Below are positions 24,801-34,300 of a DNA stretch of 64,000 nt, piece by piece (the first letter of the stretch is position 1; each line of letters begins with the position of its first letter). The notes below the pieces were generated by a model. It ran no database searches. It was not told where the DNA came from and saw only the letters and a list, made by a program, of their open reading frames with translations. The DNA is taken from positions 1,414,501 through 1,478,500 of the forward strand of contig SMMW01000584.1 of NCBI GenBank assembly GCA_004794655.1. Direction: 5' to 3'. The position numbers were made by a program, and so were the translations under genes. The DNA is from Marisa cornuarietis. Taxonomy: Eukaryota; Mollusca; Gastropoda; Architaenioglossa; Ampullariidae.

Positions 24801-27800
24801 GAGTGCTTGAAAGAAAAAAAATTGAAAGGAAAGATCAAAGCAAATTTTAACAAACAATAAATATTTCTTTTAAAAACTGGGGATTTAATAAAGATGGCTG
24901 TGACAGGGATAAGTGGATTGTTGTAGAATGTTCGAAGCTCCTTAATGATTACTTGCCTGTATATGTACTAAATTGTGTGAAAAACTATTTACCAGATGAT
25001 AAACACAAAAGTCAACCTTTGTGTTTGTGCTTTGCAGATTATCCAGACCTTCTACAACAAGACATACTACGAAAGAGCAGGAGGAAACTGGACTGATGTG
25101 CAGCTAGCGGAAGCATGTAGGGAGGCAAAAGCGGCAGTTGAAAAGGAGAATAACTCTTCCTCCGTAAATGAGTCAAGTGTGGACATCTGCTACGAGAAGT
25201 TTGGAGCCCAAATAGAGTTGCTTTTGGAAAAATGGCAGCTGGAGATTCTTTGGGCAGTGACAGTGGCCCTCTTTGTGTTCTTTGGCATGATTGGTGCCTT
25301 CTCTTCTGCTAAGGTAGCAGACTTCTTTGGCAGGTGAGTGCTCTTTATTGTTGAAATAAGAAACTATGCATTGACTGCAATTGTGGTTATAAAAGATTTA
25401 AAGTGTAACATTTTTATACTGATACATAAAGAGTAATTAAAAGTAATAATAAGGAATTATCTCTGCTAATCATTTTAAATTCACATCTTGACAAATAATC
25501 ACAATTAGTGAACTGGGGAGTAAATGTGATCAGGCTGCGCTTTGCTTAGGTACCGATTACTAGGCTGTATTGTGGCTGTTGATAACATCTGGTGTAATAA
25601 GCACTGATATAAATGTCATGAAAATTGGTACGAATTGAGTAGTTCATGTTTTCTTTAGAACTGCATGAAGGAGATTTAAAATTTTCAGTCTCTTAAAAAC
25701 TTGTCATGGGTTGTTACACATTGTGACCTGAAATCCCTCATACATAATGACGTATGAAGCATCATGTTGCAGGAAGAAGGGTATGATTGTCATTACCTTC
25801 ATTATGTTTGTGGCGGCTGTGCTGGGGGGTATTCCTCTAGCCACCAAGTCACCAGAGCTGCTTATGCTGTCACGTGTCTTTGTGGGCATTCATTCAGGTA
25901 ACTACTAGTACTAGATGGTGGCAACAGATCTATATATAAGAGCGTAAGTGTATGTACATGGGCAAGAACATATAATTGCATGTATTTATCAGAATGTGTG
26001 AACACAGTCATACCAATGACTTTGAGTTTTCCTTTTTTTTTATTTCACTACAGCCATGGCCCAGCTGTCTGACTAGAGCTGTGTCCTTGTTATGTATTTT
26101 TGTGACTATATTTTTGAAAAGTAGGATCTAACTTCTTGCCTTCAACCTTGGCAGGTCTCAATATTTCTTTGTGTCCAATGTACCTGGCTGAGATATCACC
26201 ACGAAAGATTCGGGGTGCAATCGGAACATGCCATCAGCTTGCCATCACTATTGGCATTCTCTTTTCACAGATCCTTGGTCTGAATGAGCTACTTGGTAAG
26301 TAATTGTTTAGGGGAAGGGGGAAAGCACATTGTGTGAGGAGCAGAGGGTTGTAAATGATACGTTGAATGGACAACGAAAATATACTTTGACAAAAGTTGA
26401 CATATTCCCTGACATATACCCATTGGCATACCTGCACATACTGTCACCAGTCAATACAACCCTACAAAACACAAGTAAAGCACACATCCATGATGGTTAT
26501 GTGTGAACTCTGTGGTCAGACTAGTGGCTTCTATAATGTGATTCAATTACACCTATGGCCAAAACATTCACTTTGTACTGCATGTACCGTCACCAGTCTG
26601 ATTGTTGACTGCAGGAACTGAGAGTCTATGGCCGCTGCTGTTTGCCTTTAATGCTCTACCATCCTTGCTTTGTCTGGTGGCCATGCCCTTTTGTCCTGAG
26701 AGCCCGCGCTACCTGCTCATCAAGAAAGGCCTGGAAGACGAGGCCCGCAAAGGTAGGTGGATTTCTTGTTGTCCATGCAGGGGCAGATGGAGGAGATGCA
26801 CGGAGACAAGCCAACCTATAAGCATGGTCTCCAAGATCAAGGTTACCTAATGATAAAACACATTTTCAAGACCTTAAAAAAAAAATAGTTACTAGAAATG
26901 TTGCAAATTTTTAAGTTTCATAAAAATGGTAACATTTACAAAACCACATAGAACTAATACAATTTTATCATGGTTTTATAAAATTGTTGTATTTGTCACT
27001 CATTTAATAATGATGATGATTTTTATCGCACCTTTCTCCACCATTAAGATGAACTCAAAGTGCTTTACACAAAGAACACCACACATACATGATAAATGCT
27101 AGCGGCCCACAGTCGTCAATTCTGGAATCGATGACATACGAGGACAATTTCTGATCAGTCTCAAAACCTAGAAGTAACAAATGAAAATTTTTGGTTTGTT
27201 TTTTTATCATGGGGAATCAAATGACCAGCATAGGTTTGTGAGAAACTAATTTTTTTTCAAATTCTGTATTAAACAGAGCTGATGCGAATCCGTGGAACTC
27301 ATGTTGTGGATGAGGAAATGGAAGAGATGCGTGTTGAGAGTAGAAAGTCTGTTGGTGTGACTAATTACACCATCAAGCAGTTGGTTACTTCACCTAATCT
27401 GCGTCTGCCACTTATAATTGCTTGCCTTATTCAAGTGACACAACAGTGGTCAGGAATAAATGCAGTGAGTTGCAGTTTTTCTACTATTTCTCCAATGCCA
27501 GTATGTAAATTCATGTCCAGAAATATGCATTCTTGGATGCCTATCCCGTTAAATAACTCATTCCTATGGTGTTTACTATAGAAAGTAAAACTTAACAGCC
27601 ATAAGTTAACCCTTTAAGAAAAAATGCTTTTAACTAAGATTCAGGCAAAACTTTCATCAATAACATGCATAATGAGACTTTTAATAAAATTACTACCAGC
27701 CACAAAATGACAAATGCATGAGATTTTTGGTACAACTACCATCAGATTTTATCAGATAAATGTCTAATGAGAATTCAGGTGCAATTACCATTAGCTATAA

Positions 27801-30800
27801 ACTTCTAAATGCAAGAGATTTGGAGGTAAACTGTAAGCAGTCATGAACAGTTCCCTGGGGAGATTGGCATCAGTTGTAATGGAACAGAGAGTGAAGCCAG
27901 AAATGAATTTTACAGGTGATGTCATATTCAACCTTCATCTTCCAACAAGCCCAAGTATCTAAGAATGTCATCCCCTATGTTGTTGTTGGCACAGGTGTTA
28001 TCAATGTTGTTTCCACAATCATTGCTGTGAGTATATTTTGATGCTGACCTTATATATATGTGACCCTCCACGACGAAATGAGTCTTAAGTCGGAAATTTG
28101 AGATTTGGCAATTTGCATATTTTTAAAAGGTACAGATTCTGACCTTTCTTTTGATACCAGACTTGTTCTTCTAGTCCTAAAATTGAGTGAGTTATACAGG
28201 TTTGAAGTGTGCGAGTATGGTGGCGGCCTTTTTGAGAAAAGCAGGTTCAAAGATTTTCAGCGATTCCACTAGGTTTTCCCTTAGCAACGGGTACTTCTAA
28301 TTGTTCAAACTGTACTAAATTTTGCCTGTTAATAAAATACTGCATGCTACATAATTTCAAGCAACAAAAAGAACATAACAATGAATATTTGTGTGACTTT
28401 TAGTGCCTTACCCTGTTAGTGAAATAAACGTAAACAGAAGAAAACTGTTATTGCATGCTACTTAGTATGTACACTCACAGAAAAAGCACGATATTAAAAA
28501 ATTATCTACTAGTGTGGCAAAAATGAGTAGAAAATAAAAAAATGAAGAAAACTGCATGCTTTGACATACCAGAAAACTTAGAGAACTGGCGAGCCACACA
28601 AAAATAAAAATTTCTAGAAGCAGAACTTTTATGCCAAATCATCTGTTTGCTCATGCACACGTACTGTTAATTCACACAACACTCAATAAACACTTTCCCC
28701 TTTATTAAAAAAACCCACTAAATGTTCCTCTGGCTTCATGGATTAAAAGCTAATAATGCATCGTCACTCAGATACGAGTTTGTGATGCTTTCACTTTACA
28801 CAGCACGTGTGAACAAAACCTGGCGGAAGGAACGAGTTTCGTCCCCTTCAGCCAATCGCTAAGCGACTTTCGTTTCGTTACCAAGGAAATTTCAGTATCT
28901 GATTCTCCCATTGGATAGCGTCGAGATCAACGACGAGATTTGTTTACTTCTAAACTTTAGTAGATAAAGCATCTGAATAATTAATATTTGAAACATTCAT
29001 TACAGAGACTGAAAATACAGACTCCAGGCTTTCTGGGAAGGTAACACACGATGGGGTTCTGACAGGGAAATGGTACTGAAACAGCGTTTGAATTTTGTCA
29101 TTTTCATGTGGAAATTGGGACGGATCGCAGTGGGGTACCTCGATTAAAATGTATTTTAAGACAATTTTTAACTTTTATTTTAGCATAACAGTGTATTTTC
29201 CTGTTAGTTTAATAACCAAGGAATCTATTTTCAAAGAAAAGTCAAACTTCACAAAATAGACCCCAATCACCTTTCGAAGGCTCTAGCACGAAACTGCTCC
29301 GTGCGACTTAAGACTCATTTTGTCGTGGAGGGTCACTTATGTGTGCGCGCATGTGTGTGCATGCACACATGGGTGGGTATGCATGCAGGGGTGAGTACAT
29401 GAAGGTGTTCATGTACATGCATGTGCAAATGAAGTTATCTCAGAAGATAATGTACTTAAGAGACATGGAGAAGCTCTTTCATAAATCTTACATACTGACC
29501 CCACTAAACATGGCCCCCCCCCCCCATTATATTTTAATGGCAATCAGGTGGGAAGTATACACTTACGTTTTTTTTTTCTTTTTTTTTTTTTTTTTTAATA
29601 AAGTTTACTGTAGGTTGGTGACTGCTTAGCAGCTTGTCTTCTGCTTAGCAACTAGTCATTCATGCATCAGAAGAAATTTTGTGGGAGGGAACCAGTACTG
29701 GTTTTGCTTTTATTAGTAGTTGATAGAAATAGGCATTTGTCACTGACAGCTGATGGTGTTTGCAGGTACCACTCATGGAGAAGGCAGGCCGTCGTCCTCT
29801 TCTGATTTGGCCCATGTGTGTCATGACAGGCTCTTTCATTCTCCTGACAATTTTCTTAAACCTCATGGATCCTGTTAAGCATCCCGATCTTGTGGTAAGT
29901 GTGTTTTTATCATGGAAAAATTGTGCACTCATTACGCTGTTTTTGATGTATGCTGTTCCTAGAGATCTTTTTAAAGTTTAAAAATACTTTTCTTTAAGCC
30001 TTAACCTAACAGAACATTCACAAAATCCAAATACTGACCAGCATCAGTGCTTTCTAAAATAGTTACTGATGCTCTACCCTAATACATGTGCAAACAAAAT
30101 ATCCAGAATTTATGTTTAAATGACCAATATGAACCTCTATAGATCAGTCTTCAAAAGCATGTCTACCTGCACAGTTTTAAAGATCTTTCAGGAATCATCA
30201 AGTTTTATGTCGTTTGTTCACAGGTGTCATGACTGACTTTGTGAATCAAAAATTTTGTTTATAGGGGAGCTGTAGTGTTGCTTTAAAAAAAAAACGCTAA
30301 ACAATCTTTCCACTAGATTTTGTTATTTTTGTAATGGATTACTTCTTAGTGCTTGTACATAGTGGTCTGAGTATGAAAGAACAGATTTATGTTGTTGTGT
30401 GCAAAGAAAAAGTACACATTAATTTGTTTACTGTGTTGCAGAGTAGCCAGCAGAGCTTTGCCTACGTTTGCATCATTGTGGCTCATACTTACATCATTGG
30501 CTTTGCCCTTGGACTTGGTCAGTACCTTGATTACCATCCACAGCACTCACTCTTGATTTGTGGTCATTTCTGATAATATTTACATTAAAAATCCACAAGT
30601 ATCCACTAAAAATGTGTGGATGCATGGATGTACACTAACAAATTTAAAGCTTACATAAAATCGTGATTATGATTACTGCTTTGCGTCTCAGGTCCCATCC
30701 CCTTCATTGTGGTGAGTGAGATTTTCCGCCAAGAGCCCCGTGCAGCAGCCATGAGTCTGTCCTTGGCCTTTAACTGGATCTGCAATTTCATCCTTATGCT

Positions 30801-31340
30801 TGTCTTCCCCTTTATGAAGGTTAGATTTTATTCCTTACCACACACTTCACACATCTGTTTGAACTATATTGTCATAATTCTCAGATTGTCATGCTTACTA
30901 GATCATAAAGTATTTGACATGTGCTTTATTTTCTAGGTGGATCATTTGTTCATGTCCTTTTCCAGCTAGATTCACTGCTGACCCATTGACAGAGAGCTTA
31001 CTTTTATTAAAACTGACAATTGAACATTAAGAAATGATTATACTTTGTCAGTTTACATTTGCCTGGAAGACAGTTGTTTCAGAAAATTTTTTCTTATCGG
31101 TATATACTTATTGTAATTTGATTCTTTTTTTTCCAGGATGGGATGGGGGAATACACCTACATTGTCTTTTCTATCATACTGGCAGCAGCTATCGTCTTCA
31201 TTTTCTTCTTTGTGCCGGAGACAAAGAACAAGACATTCGATGAGATTGCCAACTCCATTTCCTTTGGTCGTGCCAAAGGGGTTGAAAAGAAATACAACGT
31301 CAAAGATGAAGAGAATATTCCCATGACAGAGAAGTCTTAA
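15811..31340 (+). CDS. SLC2A-like: SLC2A/GLUT facilitative sugar transporter, 12 exons, 551 aa
   Basis: Joining twelve GT-AG exons in matching phases gives 1,656 nt, a major-facilitator sugar transporter moving hexose down its gradient across a membrane. Family marks in order: TM1 [10 protein letters not shown] (29-38), GRKKGM after TM2 (138-143), [14 protein letters not shown] after TM4 (188-201), PESPR (255-259), TM7 QQWSGINA (329-336, against the usual QQLSGINA), GRRPL after TM8 (381-385), [12 protein letters not shown] in TM10 (442-453) and [12 protein letters not shown] after TM12 (510-521). The tryptophan equivalent to GLUT1 Trp388 is Phe446, while the Trp412 equivalent is kept (Trp470). 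The first outer loop is about 65 residues, roughly twice that of GLUT1, with sequons at Asn47, 57, 78, 79 and 84 and Cys67/Cys91. The length is slightly above the usual ~500 because of this loop. The specific GLUT class and the substrate cannot be fixed from the motifs. Confidence 0.96.
21713..21900. mobile_element. Palindromic MITE with internal ~20-bp units, TA-flanked (188 bp)
   Basis: The termini TGGGGCGCCAAGAGGGGAAT and their complement are near-perfect inverted repeats that extend about 40 bp into TCTCTCTAGCTAGAGA. Both ends are flanked by TA, the duplication made by Tc1/mariner-type transposition. The interior is a run of about six units of 20-21 bp on the pattern AGAATGnATTCTnTAnnTAC, with inverted partners toward the centre. 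No reading frame is present. Confidence 0.85.
22862..23015 (+). promoter_or_regulatory. SLC2A-like: Possible alternative promoter and first exon of the GLUT gene
   Basis: An inverted CCAAT box (GATTGG, 22,862-22,867) lies in a CpG-richer zone. About 146 bp later, ACCATG is followed at once by a donor GTAAGAG. The ATG (23,013-23,015) ends the exon in phase 0, so splicing to exon 2 (24,639) would give a protein starting M-EEQRTTG and would keep an ACC-ATG-G initiation context. A short upstream ATG (ATGGGGAGTTAG) is present in the leader. This is inferred from sequence only. Confidence 0.35.
23314..23474. repeat. Minisatellite, 37-40 bp unit, about four copies
   Basis: The unit is TCTTGATACATCATGTAGCG followed by ACAGTGGTAACTATACAG. 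It is repeated four times with small length changes and then cut off at TCTTGACAG. Confidence 0.9.
24639..24746 (+). CDS. SLC2A-like: GLUT exon 2 (TM1)
   Basis: 36 codons, residues 5-40, acceptor TTTCAG and donor GTATGT, phase 0 at both ends. It encodes the first membrane helix ending [12 protein letters not shown], which matches the GLUT GYNxGVxNxP signature. Confidence 0.95.
25038..25333 (+). CDS. SLC2A-like: GLUT exon 3 (outer loop 1 and TM2)
   Basis: Acceptor TTTGCAG, donor GTGAGT, ends in phase 2. Residues 41-138 plus part of Arg139. The first ~65 residues form the enlarged, sequon-rich extracellular loop. TM2 follows and ends KVADFFG-R. Confidence 0.96.
25773..25897 (+). CDS. SLC2A-like: GLUT exon 4 (TM3 and start of TM4)
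   Basis: Acceptor GTTGCAG, donor GTAACT, enters in phase 2 and leaves in phase 1. It completes the GRKKGM motif and encodes TM3 and the RVFVGIHSG start of TM4. Confidence 0.96.
26155..26295 (+). CDS. SLC2A-like: GLUT exon 5 (TM4 end, TM5)
   Basis: Acceptor TTGGCAG, donor GTAAGT, phase 1 at both ends. It encodes [14 protein letters not shown], the conserved loop after TM4, and [13 protein letters not shown] in TM5. Confidence 0.96.
26615..26752 (+). CDS. SLC2A-like: GLUT exon 6 (TM6, PESPR motif)
   Basis: Acceptor ACTGCAG, donor GTAGGT, phase 1 at both ends. It encodes TM6 and [12 protein letters not shown] at the start of the large inner loop. Confidence 0.96.
27004..27075 (+). repeat. Dispersed repeat, GCGC-type fragment, copy 2 (GLUT intron 6)
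   Basis: TTAATAATGATGATGA, then TTTTATCGCACC, then ACTCAAAGTGCTTTACAC, the same layout as the fragments at 10,487 and 50,570. Confidence 0.55.
27277..27464 (+). CDS. SLC2A-like: GLUT exon 7 (inner loop end and TM7)
   Basis: Acceptor AAACAG, donor GTGAGT, enters in phase 1 and ends in phase 0 exactly after QQWSGINA (residues 329-336). The next residues come from exon 8. Reading through the donor instead gives no conserved protein in frame, but see the finding on 27,465-27,508. Confidence 0.95.
27916..28026 (+). CDS. SLC2A-like: GLUT exon 8 (TM7 end, TM8)
   Basis: 37 codons in phase 0 (337-373), acceptor TTTACAG and donor GTGAGT. It completes TM7 with VMSYSTFIF and encodes TM8. The donor lies only 33 bp from the TIR element that starts at 28,060. 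Confidence 0.95.
28060..29336. mobile_element. TIR DNA transposon derivative in GLUT intron 8 (1,277 bp)
   Basis: The left end GTGACCCTCCACGACGAAAT and its continuation GAGTCTTAAGTCG are matched, with one mismatch, by the inverted right end that finishes GTCGTGGAGGGTCAC (29,322-29,336), giving TIRs of about 33 bp. The interior has no long reading frame, so the element is non-autonomous. The superfamily is unassigned because flanking TA/TAT sequence makes the target duplication ambiguous. Confidence 0.9.
29766..29894 (+). CDS. SLC2A-like: GLUT exon 9 (GRR motif, TM9)
   Basis: 43 codons in phase 0 (374-416), acceptor TTTGCAG, donor GTAAGT. It encodes [13 protein letters not shown], the conserved GRR/K motif after TM8, then TM9. 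Confidence 0.96.
30442..30517 (+). CDS. SLC2A-like: GLUT exon 10 (TM10 start)
   Basis: Acceptor GTTGCAG, donor GTCAGT, enters in phase 0 and leaves in phase 1. It encodes residues 417-441 and the first base of Gly442, ending IIGFALGLG. Confidence 0.94.
30692..30819 (+). CDS. SLC2A-like: GLUT exon 11 (TM10 and TM11)
   Basis: Acceptor GTCTCAG, donor GTTAGA (weaker than its neighbours), ends in phase 0. It encodes [12 protein letters not shown] and FNWICNF. Phe446 replaces the tryptophan found at this place in GLUT1. Confidence 0.95.
31137..31340 (+). CDS. SLC2A-like: GLUT exon 12 (TM12, C-terminal tail, stop)
   Basis: Acceptor TTTTCCAG after a long T tract. Residues 485-551 and TAA. TM12 is followed by [12 protein letters not shown] and a charged tail of about 30 residues ending MTEKS. 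Confidence 0.97.
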   Translation, partial: DGMGEYTYIVFSIILAAAIVFIFFFVPETKNKTFDEIANSISFGRAKGVEKKYNVKDEENIPMTEKS

Positions 31341-34300
31341 AACCTGTCAAAACACATTCAGGTAGCTTGGCATTGCAGGATTTGACACATACTTAATTGG
31401 GTCAAAACAGTTGGAAACATTGCAGAGAGTTTTAAGGGGAAAGAGGTGGGTGGAGACATAATTAGGGATCCAAAATGAGTTCTTATGGTTTCTGTCCCCT
31501 ACCACTGGAAGAAGAAATATCCAACTTTCTCATGTATCACCTTAAATATGGTTCATATTTATGTTGCTGGTCAAAATGCAACAATATATTATCAAATTTT
31601 CTCTTTCTCCCAACCATCTTTCCTTTTTGTCTCCACTTTAAACCCTGTGTCAGTCCCATATCTGTTGATTCTGTAATTGCCTCTGTGATAGAAAAGAGTC
31701 AATTCTGTGGCATTAAAAAAGTCCAGGAAATATTTCCATGCCCTGATATTGCTGTAAGTTGCAGATAAACTTTAGGATGTCTTAGCATTTGTTATTCCTA
31801 CATCTCTATGCAGAAGAAAATGATGTTCACAGACAGAAAAGGAGACATTTGAAAAGGCAACTTAAATTGTAGAGAATGGTGACAATGTGGAGGGCTGGAG
31901 ATCTCATCTCATGGTTTATTTATTGATCCATAAGATGCTGTATGTTCCTCAATTTGTTTTTAAATCTTTCAACACTAGCTTCATTTTAAAACTAAACTAT
32001 TATCGTCTTAGCTAAATTTTTTGAAGAGCTCACTTGTCACCCTTTTTATTATTTTTTTTTTTAGGTTTTTTTTTGCATTTTAATTTTGCTCTTTATCATT
32101 TCTCATTCTTAATAGTTTCACATTTGCATATTGCATTCCAGCATGCAGTCATCAGCTGTTAGAGAGAGTGTGTATATGTGTGTGTGTGTGTGTGTTCGAG
32201 TGCACATGTGCATGCATGCACTCGCATATGTATGCGTGCTTTTTTTTGCTTGCCATTAATGTGTTTTCCCATTTATATGGCATCTTTTTTGTTGTTGTTT
32301 TTTTCTTTTTAGCTCTTGTTGTAAGGGGCTGTGTTTCATCACCAATGGTACATTTTTATGTTTCGATGGATAGCAAAATCTAGACTATATTGTGCCCAGA
32401 TTTCAAGGATTAATTTTTATGGGGGTATTTATTTTTACATCATATGTTTAACCACCATTAACACCAAACAAAAGTCAGTTTCAGTCTCACAGTGTCGAAA
32501 AAGCCTAATGAAAATCCTTTTGTAGGCACAGATCTGCATACCATTGCAGTTTTACATAGCTTGTAGGAACTTTGACAGCCATGAAATTATTTTACAAACA
32601 CTTGTAAGGAGAAAGGATAGGTAGTAATGCAATACATCCTGTTGTCACATATTTGAGGTGCTACTTCTAATAAAAGAGTTTTAAATATGGAGTAGACAGA
32701 CACAGAGTGAAGCTGCATTTCAACAGTTTTTCAGGCAGGAAGATCTGCAGGAAGCTTATAAGCTGAGACACGTTTCTGTCTTAGGGAATGACAAGAGAAT
32801 GAGAGGCTCTTATGTTTGTAGTGAGAAAGTGTTTCATCTGAAAGTAGCGAGAAAATTTTATAATGAGAATCCATTTTTATTCCATGTAGGTGCAAGTATG
32901 TGTGCACGCTAACACACATTCATTTCTCTTCTCATTGTAATCATTGTGTATTTTCGTTCACGTCTGGTCACCTGTAAAAAAATGGTTTAATGTCTTCACC
33001 GCTTCATAGCATGACCTTTGCTGATGTATTTATGTGGGTTTTTTTCTTAAGTGGTAATATGGGTTTAGAGGCAGCAAGTTGTTTGTGTAATTAAGAGGTT
33101 TTGTGGGGAAGTGTGCTTACCATATTTATATTATCTTGGAAAAGTAATGTTTCAAATTTAGTTGTTTGTTTTCCTTTCTGAGACTGCTGCTGGATGTTAT
33201 CAGTAATTGTTGTGTGAGAGAAGTAAGTATAAAGCGGCAGTGATGTGCTGTGCTTGTGCAGACATTTACTTAAAAACATATATCTAGATAGCTTCATTAG
33301 CGACGTTTGTGTTAATCTGTTAACCTAGATTATAAGACCACAACACTGATTGCCTTTACTATTTGAGGAGGGAAAAAACCCTGTCCTCATTGTTTAGAAA
33401 TGTTAAAATCACATAAGAGAGAGATCCTTGTCACATACAGAAAATATGTACAGAGGGTCTGAAAATGTAAGCAGTTTGGCATCGAAGGTCTGTATATGTT
33501 CAAGCTTGGGTCAGAGGTCTTATTGTGTACATTTTGTAACAATTTGAACATGAAACCTCTATTCTGTCATTACTAGTTATCAGCGTCAGTTTTATTTATT
33601 TATATATAAACATGATATCAGGACGTAAAGGTCACTGCAATATTAACACACGTATATTTCTGTATACTTGTTTCTACTACTTATCAATAAGACCTCATTA
33701 TTTTTATTTGGGGGAGTGGTGAGGGCGAATTTTACCTGTAGGTCTTGAAACCATTTGCATTATGTGGATGGGAAACCATGACCATGATGCATCTACACAT
33801 CTTTTCCAGTCTTTATACACCTAAGTCCCTGGGTGAGAAGAGATGGCACAGATTGTGGTGGTGGCCTGAAGATGTAGGCATTGTGTGTAATGTGTGACAG
33901 AAGGTCTACACCACAGTAGTGTCTTTTGAGCAGTCTCTTTAGCTGCTGTCTCAGGTGTTCCTCATTTTCTTGTCCTACCACTTTTGCTGTCCTTCTAAGC
34001 AGCATGAGAGACTAGAGTAAATCAGGTCTTAAGGTGCTAATCTTGAGTCTGTCACAGAAATTTGTTATCAGGTACCTTTCTTCTGTGTGTTTGCACTGTT
34101 GCACAATTGCAGATTCTTGCCAGGTTTCTTGGACATGCCTGATCTTTTGTAGTGTGGTCTTCAAAGTTTGTCTCTTTTTTGTGTCTGTGAGTAAAGGTGT
34201 GCTAGGACATCTTGTAATCTCTCACCTCCTTTTATTCCTTATGAAACTTTTTTCCTCACAGAAGTACAAGAGGAAGAATGTTCTTACTTTAGTGTATGTG

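Noticed and set aside
27465..27475. An 11-base intron joining exon 7 directly to FFYYFSNAS
   Set aside because: Too short to be spliced, and exon 8 at 27,916 gives a perfect phase-0 continuation of TM7.
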